Source of the DNA: Bacteroidales bacterium
GTDB taxonomy: Bacteria; Bacteroidota; Bacteroidia; Bacteroidales; UBA12077
Direction of reading: 5' to 3'
NCBI GenBank assembly: GCA_016342685.1
Contig: JAEINU010000007.1
Coordinates: 62,001-126,000 of the forward strand
Length of the DNA: 64,000 bases
Part shown: positions 7,541-15,801 of the stretch, in pieces
Position numbering within the stretch: the stretch's first letter is position 1
Layout: each line of letters opens with the position of its first letter
Position numbers and translations under genes: made by a program
The notes under the pieces: model-generated
The model's database searches: none
What the model saw: only the letters and a program-made list of their open reading frames with translations
Told to the model about the DNA's origin: nothing

Positions 7541-10150
7541 TTAAAATTCTATTCCAATTAATAACACATCGTCAATTTGCTTAGTGCTTCCTTTCCATTT
7601 TGTAAAATCAGACGAAAATAGATTGGAGTACTGTTCCATTGTAAATCCATTGTTCATTGTAATATTGTCTCTGATGCGCTGAGGTGAGTATTTTCGTCCT
7701 TCAGGACCGCCAACTTGATCTGGCAAGCCATCTGAAAAAATGAAAATCTTGTCACCCTTTTTAATATCAATTGTGTGATTTATAAAATCTTTTTCTGCTT
7801 TTTTTCTATGAGGTATCCCTCCAATTGCTTTTCTGTTGCCTTTGTATTCTAGCAATTCTTCGTTTCTTAATAAGAAGAGAGGGCGGTGTGCTCCTGCATA
7901 TTGCAATTGTTTGTTCTTCGGATCTATTCGACATAGTGCAATATCCATTCCGTCGCGAGCATCTGCATCTATTCTATCTTGTTTCAGGGTGGTTCTAACA
8001 CCAAAATGCAATTTGTCAAGAATTTGTCCTGCTGTGTAATTTACATCATGATCAACAATATTATTTAACTGAAAGTATCCAATAAATGATAACAAGGCAC
8101 CTGGTACTCCATGGCCTGTGCAATCTACTGCTGATATATAGATAATATCTTCTTTTTTGAAAAACCATGGAAAATCTCCACTTACAACATCTCTAGGTTT
8201 GTAAAAAATAAATGATTTTGGAAGATATTCTTGAATTATGGTATTACTAGGAAGGATCGATGTTTGAATTCGTTGCGCGTAATTTATACTTTCATTAATC
8301 TTTTTATTCTTATCTTTTATTTCAAGTTCAATCTTTTTAGCCTCGGTAATGTCATGACCAACAAACAGTATCGTTTCTAGTTCATTCTCATTGAACTCTG
8401 GAATTGCGTTAAAGCTCATTATTCTTATTCCCTTATTGGCTGTAGGAATTGTTAGTTCTTCGTTTAATTTTTGATTTGTTCTTCTAATGCTTTTAATAGA
8501 GTCTTTAAAAAAGTCAACTAATAAAGGTTCAATCTCTAAGTCATCAATTCTAGCATTAATTATATCTCCAGATTTTATACCAAGGAAATCATCGATCATT
8601 GGATTTGCATAAAAAAACTGACCTTTTGTATTCATTCGAAGAATTAAATCAAGACTATTTTCGGAAAGCGATTGCATTTTACTTTTCATTCGCTCTTCCT
8701 TTTCCGCACGTTTCCTTTCAGTAATATCTTGCGAATTTAATATGATTCCGCTTATAGCCTGATCGTTTAATAAGTTACGTCCAGTTGTTTCGATATGTAT
8801 TTTTTTGCCGTTTTTCTTAATATATGTGTACTGAATGGTTATTGGTGTAAAAGAATCTTCAAGTAGTTTCTCGAACATTTCTTTCATGGCAGCTTCACCT
8901 TTGGCAGTAAGTCTGTCCATATCTTTACCTCGCATCATTTCTTCTGGCGTATAACCTAATATTTGTGAAACAGATGGACTTTGATATTTTAATTTGATTT
9001 CACTATCGTAAATTGAAATAACCTCTGATGCATTTTCAAGCAGAGAATGAAGTCTCTTTTGTGCATTCTCAACTTCAGTAATTTGGGTTTCTAAATTTTT
9101 ATTCGAAATTTCAAGTTCTTCTTGAGTGGCACGCATTTCTTCTGCATTCTGACGCAACTGTTCTTCATTTGCTTTGAGCTCTTCTGTCATTTGCTGAGAC
9201 TCTAGTAAAAGTTTTTCAGTTGTTTGATTCATTCTCAGATTGTACAGCGTTCTAGCAATGATCTCTCCAAGTTCTTTAAGGAAATCAATTGTTAGTGGCG
9301 AAAACTCATCTTTTATTGAAGCAAATTCAAGAATCCCTTGTAGTTTTTCTTCAGTAACTAAAGGAACGGTTAATATACTGGAAGGTTTTCTGTCGCCAAG
9401 AATTCCAGATGTTATTGTAGCATAATCTTCAGGAATTTCTGTTCGATAAACAATATCTTGTTCGTATGCGCACTGACCAATTAACCCTTCACCAATTTTA
9501 AATTCTTGTGTTACATATCTTTTTCGATTATATGCATAGGTAGCAATGTTATGAAGCTTTTTATCTTCATCATCGTAAATGTAAAACGCTCCCTGAATAA
9601 CATCAATGTATTTTATCAGTTCAAGAATAACTTCATATGCAAGTTCATTAATATTATTATGCATTCGCAGTATATCCGATATGATATCTTTTCCTTCGGA
9701 AATCCAATTTTGTTCTTTTTCCTTTTTATTATTGGCTAATAAATTATCGCGCATTAAAAGGAGTGATTTTGCCAAGATATCGTTTTCGTCATTTATCTTG
9801 TCATCATCTTCATAATTCCCTTCTCCAATTTTTTTTGCAAGGGTAGCGTTCTTATTTATATTTTGATCTCTTAATTCAATAATGGCTTTAAAATCGTTTT
9901 TGTCACTTTCTCTTTTCTTAATAAAAAAGAAAATAATTAAACCAATTATGAAGGGAGCTAAATCTACAATCCAATGTATGGGATTGTTTATATGTATTTG
10001 TTTAATTGTAGAAAGGTTTACCGTTAAATTATTTGCAATGATATCTATCATCCATGATAGGAGTATAAAAATAAACGAGACGCTAACTCCAATAATTAAA
10101 TCATTATATGAAACTGCTTTTATTTGTGTCTTATTTTTTTTAATGACCAT
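7541..10150 (-). CDS. Membrane GAF-PAS-PAS-PP2C (SpoIIE-type) phosphatase
   Basis: An 869-residue sensor phosphatase, probably the SiaA-like member of the switch. Domains in order: two membrane segments (about 17-40 and 60-78), GAF (150-305), a glutamate-rich coiled coil (310-370), PAS (365-480), PAS (490-608), and SpoIIE-type PP2C (640-869). The metal-binding aspartates are present: RDVVSGDF (653-660), DCTGHGVPGA (676-685), DGMDIAL (733-739), FSDGLPDQ (805-812). P. aeruginosa SiaA instead has a HAMP-linked periplasmic sensor, so the input end differs. The GAF domain closely resembles that of the preceding gene product (10 nt gap). Expected substrate: the phosphorylated SiaC-type protein. Confidence 0.92.
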   Translation of the reverse strand: MVIKKNKTQIKAVSYNDLIIGVSVSFIFILLSWMIDIIANNLTVNLSTIKQIHINNPIHWIVDLAPFIIGLIIFFFIKKRESDKNDFKAIIELRDQNINKNATLAKKIGEGNYEDDDKINDENDILAKSLLLMRDNLLANNKKEKEQNWISEGKDIISDILRMHNNINELAYEVILELIKYIDVIQGAFYIYDDEDKKLHNIATYAYNRKRYVTQEFKIGEGLIGQCAYEQDIVYRTEIPEDYATITSGILGDRKPSSILTVPLVTEEKLQGILEFASIKDEFSPLTIDFLKELGEIIARTLYNLRMNQTTEKLLLESQQMTEELKANEEQLRQNAEEMRATQEELEISNKNLETQITEVENAQKRLHSLLENASEVISIYDSEIKLKYQSPSVSQILGYTPEEMMRGKDMDRLTAKGEAAMKEMFEKLLEDSFTPITIQYTYIKKNGKKIHIETTGRNLLNDQAISGIILNSQDITERKRAEKEERMKSKMQSLSENSLDLILRMNTKGQFFYANPMIDDFLGIKSGDIINARIDDLEIEPLLVDFFKDSIKSIRRTNQKLNEELTIPTANKGIRIMSFNAIPEFNENELETILFVGHDITEAKKIELEIKDKNKKINESINYAQRIQTSILPSNTIIQEYLPKSFIFYKPRDVVSGDFPWFFKKEDIIYISAVDCTGHGVPGALLSFIGYFQLNNIVDHDVNYTAGQILDKLHFGVRTTLKQDRIDADARDGMDIALCRIDPKNKQLQYAGAHRPLFLLRNEELLEYKGNRKAIGGIPHRKKAEKDFINHTIDIKKGDKIFIFSDGLPDQVGGPEGRKYSPQRIRDNITMNNGFTMEQYSNLFSSDFTKWKGSTKQIDDVLLIGIEF

Positions 10151-10160
10151 TTTAAATAAT

Positions 10161-10925
10161 TTAATACTTACTTAAAGTTTTGCCTAATACGTCAGAAATT
10201 TTTTCGAAAAGGGCATTAAACTTATGTTCAAATTCTTTAAAGGATGCAAACTCAAAAACACCAATAGTTTCATCATTAAAAATTATTGGAATAATTAGTA
10301 AATTTTTGGGCGAACTGCTACCTAAACCTGATAATATAGTTACGTAGTTTTCAGGAATATCTTTTAAGTTTAGTATGGTTTTGTTTTTAGCAACCTGACC
10401 TGAAAGAGACTCTCCAAGTTTAAAATCACGAGGTTCTTCTTCGCCAAAGTATGCATATTTACCAGTGTTTTTAAATAGATCTGATTCTTTTTCTTTTAGA
10501 AAAAATAAACCTTGAACAATATCAAATTCTTTAGCAAAGTTGCTTAGTAATTTCTCTGTGTATTTAACATGATCAAACTTTGCACTTTCTTTTGGTATAA
10601 TTTTTTTAATATATACTTCCGTATCTATACTTTCACTTATTTCATCTTCTGCAATGCTGCTATCGGTATTGTCATTATCTAAAAAATGAATTTCTTCAAT
10701 TAAAGTCTCTTCATTTTTATTTCCTGTTACAATAAACACCAGAATAAATAGAACTGTTGCTAAAGCAATTGATGCAATTATTAAAACAAGTAATGTTTTT
10801 TCGTCGGCAATAATATTGTTATCAAGAATGAGGTTTTTGATTTTTCCAAAAAGCACAAACGCAACAGCCAACTCTAATGTTAGGGCAATTAAGGCTATTA
10901 TTTTATATATCTTAAAATTATTCAT
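10161..10925 (-). CDS. Membrane-anchored GAF domain protein
   Basis: A 254-residue protein with two membrane segments (about 7-30 and 45-67), an acidic linker (70-105) and a C-terminal GAF domain. Its GAF is clearly paralogous to that of the following phosphatase: GESLSGQ versus GEGLIGQ, IPENYVTILSG versus IPEDYATITSG, then a shared (V/I)FEFASxK(E/D)EF-like stretch. It has no catalytic domain, so it could be a ligand sensor, a dimerisation partner or a competitor for the phosphatase. It sits 9 nt from cheB and 10 nt from the phosphatase gene. Ligand unknown. Confidence 0.85.
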   Translation of the reverse strand: MNNFKIYKIIALIALTLELAVAFVLFGKIKNLILDNNIIADEKTLLVLIIASIALATVLFILVFIVTGNKNEETLIEEIHFLDNDNTDSSIAEDEISESIDTEVYIKKIIPKESAKFDHVKYTEKLLSNFAKEFDIVQGLFFLKEKESDLFKNTGKYAYFGEEEPRDFKLGESLSGQVAKNKTILNLKDIPENYVTILSGLGSSSPKNLLIIPIIFNDETIGVFEFASFKEFEHKFNALFEKISDVLGKTLSKY

Positions 10926-10934
10926 GAATTAATA

Positions 10935-11492
10935 TCATTTTAACTTTAATAAAAAGTTGATAATTTGCTGCGTTGTAAATATGTGATCTACTGATGTTAA
11001 CTTAAGAGATGCTTCGGTCATTGTTCTTACCTGACATTCATTTGGGTCTTGTACAATTGCTGTACCACCAAGTTGTTTTAATTTCTTTAAACCATGAGCT
11101 CCATCTCGATTTGCTCCAGACAATATTATTCCAATAATTTTATCTCGGTAAGCTTGTGCCGCAGTTTCAAAAGTTAAGTCGATCGATGGACGAGAATGGT
11201 TAACAGGCTCTTCTGTTGATAAAGCTATTCTTTTGTTTAGTTCAACATACATATGATAATTCGATGGAGCAAGGTATCCTCTTCCTGGTTTTATTGTTTC
11301 TTTATCATAAGGTTCAACAATTGGTATTTTAGATTTGATTGAAAGAGCCTCAACGAATCCAGATCGCACATGTTTAAGCCGGTGAAGACTTAAAAGCACA
11401 GGTAATGGAAAATCTTTAGGTAAAGAACTTAAAATTTTTGTTATTACCTGAAAACTTCCAGCGGATCCGCCTATAACAACTGCCTTATACAT
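10935..11492 (-). CDS. cheB: CheB-type protein-glutamate methylesterase, no receiver domain
   Basis: A 185-residue stand-alone CheB catalytic domain. The expected triad is Ser10 (GGSAGS), His37 (SLHRLKH) and Asp130 (SGANRDGAHG). The conserved RPSIDLTF segment is also present. Classical CheB carries an N-terminal receiver phosphorylated by CheA; here it is missing, so activity cannot be gated that way. It would remove methyl groups from glutamates methylated by the CheR encoded upstream. No chemoreceptor, CheA or CheW is in the window. Gaps of 9 nt on both sides suggest tight co-expression. Confidence 0.9.
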   Translation of the reverse strand: MYKAVVIGGSAGSFQVITKILSSLPKDFPLPVLLSLHRLKHVRSGFVEALSIKSKIPIVEPYDKETIKPGRGYLAPSNYHMYVELNKRIALSTEEPVNHSRPSIDLTFETAAQAYRDKIIGIILSGANRDGAHGLKKLKQLGGTAIVQDPNECQVRTMTEASLKLTSVDHIFTTQQIINFLLKLK

Positions 11493-11501
11493 GTATACTA
11501 T

Positions 11502-12332
11502 TTATGATAATTTCTTTTTATAAATACTTTCAGACTTATTAACTAATGTATAATCCTTATCTGAATTCCAGTATTCAATTTTCTCATTGTTTCCAATAAT
11601 CAAATGTCCTGCCGGAATCAAACAATTATACAGAATTTTAATAAATCTCTCCTGTAAAATCTGATTATAATAAATCATGTGATTTCGGAACAGGATTAAT
11701 CTTACCCCTTTAGGATAATCATCAAATATAATATTTTGTTTGATAAATTTTGTATTCTTAATTAAAGAAGTATCCCATTGGGCTTTTTCGCCATCAAAGC
11801 TGTAAAAATCGGACAAATTTGATTCACTATAAATGCGTTTAAAATTTACATCGTTTGTTTCGATTTTTTTAGGATCAAAATATCCGTTTTTTATATTTTC
11901 AAGATTAATTTCACTAACGCTTGAAACTATAAAGCTCACTTTATCTAATAAATTTAGTTTCCTTAATATTATAGAAATTGAAAATAATTCTTCACCTGTA
12001 GAAACTTCTGGAAACCATATTTTAAAATTTGAAGTGCTGTTAACAAGCTTCGTAAGCATGTCGTCATTTAAAATTCTCCAAAGAGCTGGGTCACGAAACA
12101 TTTCTGTAGTATCAACACATATCTCTTTTAAGAAAAGTTCGAAAAATTCTTTTTCTAATTCAATTTTTTTAATAAACCCATCTGCGTCTTTTAAAGCATA
12201 TTTTTGAATTACTTTTTCAACTCTTCGCTTAAAAAAAGTTAAGGCGTAGTTTTTAAAGTCATAATTATAAACATCTTGCAATGTTTTAATTATGTTTCTT
12301 GTATCAACTATACCTAATTCGTATTTATTCAT
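11502..12332 (-). CDS. CheR-like protein, probably inactive paralogue
   Basis: A 276-residue protein aligned over its length with the CheR encoded 21 nt upstream. The N-terminal helical domain and the STGEE part of motif I survive. The loop before it reads FPEV rather than HAGC (residues 107-110). The acidic residue after the second strand, which in CheR enzymes contacts the S-adenosylmethionine ribose, is Ser138 here but Asp133 in the paralogue. The CRNVIIYF motif has become FRNHMIYY. These changes suggest reduced or lost methyltransfer and a regulatory or scaffold role, though altered specificity is possible. Confidence 0.8.
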   Translation of the reverse strand: MNKYELGIVDTRNIIKTLQDVYNYDFKNYALTFFKRRVEKVIQKYALKDADGFIKKIELEKEFFELFLKEICVDTTEMFRDPALWRILNDDMLTKLVNSTSNFKIWFPEVSTGEELFSISIILRKLNLLDKVSFIVSSVSEINLENIKNGYFDPKKIETNDVNFKRIYSESNLSDFYSFDGEKAQWDTSLIKNTKFIKQNIIFDDYPKGVRLILFRNHMIYYNQILQERFIKILYNCLIPAGHLIIGNNEKIEYWNSDKDYTLVNKSESIYKKKLS

Positions 12333-12353
12333 TTCTTAATTAAATTTCAGCTT

Positions 12354-13193
12354 TTATTTTTTTCTATATGCTTGACCCTTTTTCTCAAATCGTGATGTAA
12401 TTTCTCCCAACATGGTTTCATGCATACCTAAAACTAAATACCCATTGGTATATAAATGATCGTGGAAAAGTTTAAAAACTTTATTCTGTAAACTATATTT
12501 AAAATAAATTATTACGTTTCTACACAAGATTAAATCGAATTTTGCAAAATATAGATTCCCACCTTGCACTAAATCGTGTTGTCTAAAGATAGGTTTCTTC
12601 TTTAGGAAATCATTAATAGCAATGGTATCAGTAACTTTATCAATTTTAAAATATTTATCATATGATACATCGTTGTACTCATCGTAATTGTATGGATTCT
12701 CTTTTATTACTTTATCAAAATTATCGAGATAGCCGATGTTAAAACGGTATTTATAAATTCCTTTTTTTGCAGCTTCGAGAGCATCAGTATTTAAGTCACT
12801 TGCAAATATTTTTGCTTTATCGAGCATTCCCATTTCATTCAATAAAATCATCATTGAATACACTTCCTGCCCTGTAGAACATCCTGCATGCCAGATATTT
12901 ATGTTTCTGTTTCCGGAAAATTTAGGAAGTATTCTATAACGTAATGTTTGCCAGATTTGAGGATCGCGAAAAAGTTCTGTTGTATTAACGGTAATGTCTT
13001 TTACGATTTTTTCAAGGAAATCTTTATTTGTCTTTAATTTGTTTATTAAAGCAACAAGATCCATATTGTTGTCGATCAGGATTTTTTGCAAACGACGCTT
13101 TAGTGATTTTTCTGAATATTCACTAAAATCGTAACTTGACGTGTTTCTTATTGTATTTATAAAGTAGTTGACTTCTTGATCTGTTAGAACCAT
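12354..13193 (-). CDS. cheR: CheR-type protein-glutamate O-methyltransferase
   Basis: A 279-residue methyltransferase with the full CheR layout: helical N-domain with a paired arginine (KRRLQK near 32-37), TTELFRDP, motif I WHAGCSTGQE (101-110), FASD with Asp133, and LILCRNVIIYF (221-231). CheR transfers methyl groups from S-adenosylmethionine to glutamates of signalling coiled coils. It is the first gene of the ten-gene minus-strand run. No chemoreceptor is nearby, so its substrate is unknown; the glutamate-rich coiled coil of the PP2C phosphatase in the same operon is a candidate (inference). Confidence 0.93.
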   Translation of the reverse strand: MVLTDQEVNYFINTIRNTSSYDFSEYSEKSLKRRLQKILIDNNMDLVALINKLKTNKDFLEKIVKDITVNTTELFRDPQIWQTLRYRILPKFSGNRNINIWHAGCSTGQEVYSMMILLNEMGMLDKAKIFASDLNTDALEAAKKGIYKYRFNIGYLDNFDKVIKENPYNYDEYNDVSYDKYFKIDKVTDTIAINDFLKKKPIFRQHDLVQGGNLYFAKFDLILCRNVIIYFKYSLQNKVFKLFHDHLYTNGYLVLGMHETMLGEITSRFEKKGQAYRKK

Positions 13194-13269
13194 ATAGAAC
13201 TCTCGTTAAAAAAAGTATATACTTAGTACGCTATTTTTTTTAAATAGTTTGTTTAAAAATGCAAAAATA
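13194..13269 (-). promoter_or_regulatory. Candidate promoter and leader of the signalling operon
   Basis: On the minus strand, TATTTTTG (13262-13269) fits the Bacteroidota -7 consensus TAnnTTTG; no good -33 TTTG is seen. The leader would be about 60 nt and holds a perfect 12-bp palindrome, AAGTATATACTT (13213-13224), and a CTATTT/AAATAG inverted repeat beside it. Either could be an operator. No other promoter-like site stands out within the run of ten genes. Confidence 0.4.
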
Positions 13270-13354
13270 ACTAATAAACTTGTATGGAAAAATTTAAGCT
13301 TAAAACAATTCAAAAATAATAGAACTTTAATTTACACTTAATGATGGCTTTAAA

Positions 13355-15013
13355 ATGAATTTAGATCAATCAAAACCTACATTAGCAATCTATGGAATTA
13401 AAGATATAAAAAATTCTGGATTTCCTGTGTTTGTGCACGACCATAATGTGACTTTTTTTGAAAATGGTAAAGTAACAAAACATATACAATTAGAAAGAAT
13501 AAGTCGAAATAAGCATGATAACACTCTGGATAAGTGTATTTACAATCTTTTAAAATCAGAGGATTTATTAGGGAAAGATTATGACATCATTTTTGTTGAT
13601 AATGTAATTGGAAGAGCATTTATTAGTGATGATGGTGAAATTCATTTTGAAGCTAACATTCAAAATAAACTTTCAGAGGGAATTGAAAAGGGGAAATGCT
13701 GGTGGTATGGTGAAGAAAAAGATGCCTATATTCTAAATCACGAATTAGCGCATATTTATAGTTGTCTACCATTTTTCGGAGATTTTAGAGAAGATAGTTT
13801 ATTAATCCACTTTGATGGTGGTGCCAGTTTAAGTAATTTTTCTGCTTGGACTTATCGCAATCAAGAAATATCAAAATTAGAATATCATTGGGATTTAAAA
13901 TACCTATCCTCTTTATTTAATGCCAATGCTCTTTCGTTTGCAATTATTGGGGCAAAAGAGTTTGATCAGCATTCAGTACCAGGCAAATTAATGGGCTTTG
14001 CTTCCTTAGGAAAGTATTCTGAGAAGATTGAAAAATGGCTTAAACAAAATGATTACTTTCAGGATATATGGAAAAGAAAATCAATATTTTTTGAAAAAGC
14101 AAAAAAGGATTTTGATGTTAAAATAAAAAGTTTTGATCAAAAAAATCTATTTCTTCAGGATATAGCCGCAACATTTCAATTTATATTTCAAAGAGATTTT
14201 ATTGAAAAGGTTGATGAGTTAAAAAATAGCACAAATGCTAAATATTTATATTTAACAGGGGGGTCGGCATTAAATATTTTGGTAAATTCTGAAATTGTTA
14301 ATAGAAAGTTGTTTAATGACGTATTTATTCCTCCGTGCACAAATGATTCAGGATTATCTATTGGAGCTGGGGCTTTGGTTGAACGATTAAAACACGGAAA
14401 ACTTGAGAGACATTCGCCCTACTTAAACAATTGGGAACTTACAAATAGAGAGATTCAATATGAAAAAACGGTTATTGAATCTATAGCTAAACTCTTAATG
14501 GAGGGAAAGGTAATAGGAATATGTAATGAGAATGCAGAATGTGGACCGAGAGCATTAGGTAATAGAAGTATTTTAGCTTTAGCTAACTCAAAAAAGCTAG
14601 CAAAAAAAGTTAGCGAAGAGCATAAGAGAAGAGAATGGTACAGGCCTGTAGCTCCTATAATGCTTGATAAAAATTCAAAATATTTTACGGGATTAGAAAA
14701 CATTCATCATCTTAGCAAGTTTATGTTGCTTGATTTTAATATTTTACCAGATAAAATAGAAGAAATTGAAGGAGTTGTTCATATAGACGGAACATCTAGA
14801 ATACAAACAATATATTCTAGAGATGAAAATCCATTTATGTATGATTTGTTGGAAGAGTTAGATGTAAATCACAGCATTAAAGCGCTGATTAATACATCTT
14901 TTAATGTACGAGGAGAGCCTATTGTTCATACGACCAATGATGCAATTCGATCTGCTCAAAATATGAAATTAGATGCTGTTGTTTTAAATGGTAAGATTCA
15001 AATTATAAAGTAA
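13355..15013 (+). CDS. NodU/TobZ-type carbamoyltransferase
   Basis: A 552-residue protein with the two-domain layout of O-carbamoyltransferases, which move a carbamoyl group from carbamoyl phosphate to sugars or antibiotic scaffolds. The N-terminal Kae1-like domain has the metal-binding pair in LNHELAHIYS (His129, His133), then IHFDGG and YLTGGSALN. The C-terminal YrdC-like domain shows CGPRALGNRSIL and INTSFNVRGEPIV. The final acceptor cannot be told from sequence. Neighbours include no glycan or natural-product genes, which is unusual. Its last 11 nt overlap the 3' end of the next, convergent gene. Confidence 0.88.
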   Translation: MNLDQSKPTLAIYGIKDIKNSGFPVFVHDHNVTFFENGKVTKHIQLERISRNKHDNTLDKCIYNLLKSEDLLGKDYDIIFVDNVIGRAFISDDGEIHFEANIQNKLSEGIEKGKCWWYGEEKDAYILNHELAHIYSCLPFFGDFREDSLLIHFDGGASLSNFSAWTYRNQEISKLEYHWDLKYLSSLFNANALSFAIIGAKEFDQHSVPGKLMGFASLGKYSEKIEKWLKQNDYFQDIWKRKSIFFEKAKKDFDVKIKSFDQKNLFLQDIAATFQFIFQRDFIEKVDELKNSTNAKYLYLTGGSALNILVNSEIVNRKLFNDVFIPPCTNDSGLSIGAGALVERLKHGKLERHSPYLNNWELTNREIQYEKTVIESIAKLLMEGKVIGICNENAECGPRALGNRSILALANSKKLAKKVSEEHKRREWYRPVAPIMLDKNSKYFTGLENIHHLSKFMLLDFNILPDKIEEIEGVVHIDGTSRIQTIYSRDENPFMYDLLEELDVNHSIKALINTSFNVRGEPIVHTTNDAIRSAQNMKLDAVVLNGKIQIIK

Positions 15014-15734
15014 ATCCGAACTTAAGGAATATTGAATTTGCAAGAGGGTTTGTAATTATTGCTGCTTGTAAAGGTATTTCTTTGCTTTTAAAAGCTTTTA
15101 ATGTACGGGCAATTCCAATACTAGCATTTACAACTCCAAATTTATCGCCATAATAACTTTCGAAAGCATTAAAGCCTAAAGCCAAATTAATATTGTTATT
15201 ATCTATTGTAGTTGAATACGAAAATTGAAAATAAGTAGAATATCTATTTTCATTTGTTTCCGAATTTTTGTCGTCACCATAAACCATTGTAGCGACTAAT
15301 ATTGAAATTGGAAAATTTTGTGTTGCATTAAAAGCAGCATCAAGTTCTATTGTATGATTGGTACTGTATTTATCGAAGTTTGTAATTTCGTCGCTTTCAC
15401 GATAAGATGGAGGGCAGTAATAATCGTATATCGCAAAAGAAAAGCTTTTTAGACTGTATTTAAAATACAAATCTAATTCAGAATAGTTTCCATCTAAACT
15501 ATGAGCAAGCCAAATACCTGATGTAGAATTATTGCGAGTTATTTCAAAACTAGGCTCAATGGTTGGCGATTTACTGGTCGCAAAACCTCTCCATGTGTGC
15601 ATACTCATAAAATCGATTTTAAACTCTGCATTCAGAATTTCGATTTTCTCATTTTCGTTTGCATGTAATTGCGAAACAAAGAATGTAAATATGACTGCAA
15701 GTACTTTCTTGTAACTTATTAACCCCGATTTCAT
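15003..15734 (-). CDS. Predicted outer-membrane beta-barrel protein
   Basis: A 243-residue protein with a Sec signal peptide (MKSGLISYKK, hydrophobic core, cleavage near LHA). The mature part is an alternating-polarity beta pattern ending in FGFTL, as expected for an outer-membrane barrel. HTWRGF...SPTIEPSFE near the start resembles TorF-like putative porins. I chose the Met at 15734 because it gives a proper signal peptide; a Met 11 codons upstream would add a non-hydrophobic leader. It overlaps the convergent carbamoyltransferase gene by 11 nt, leaving no room for a separate terminator. Confidence 0.72.
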   Translation of the reverse strand: MKSGLISYKKVLAVIFTFFVSQLHANENEKIEILNAEFKIDFMSMHTWRGFATSKSPTIEPSFEITRNNSTSGIWLAHSLDGNYSELDLYFKYSLKSFSFAIYDYYCPPSYRESDEITNFDKYSTNHTIELDAAFNATQNFPISILVATMVYGDDKNSETNENRYSTYFQFSYSTTIDNNNINLALGFNAFESYYGDKFGVVNASIGIARTLKAFKSKEIPLQAAIITNPLANSIFLKFGFTL

Positions 15735-15801
15735 AAAGCCCCTAAATTTGAGGGCAAAAGTATACAAAAAGACGAAAATCCTATAAGAAATTGAAATCTT
15801 T

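Noticed and set aside
7541-10150. Naming the phosphatase siaA
   Set aside because: The input domains differ from P. aeruginosa SiaA (GAF and PAS instead of a HAMP-linked periplasmic sensor) and SiaD is missing.
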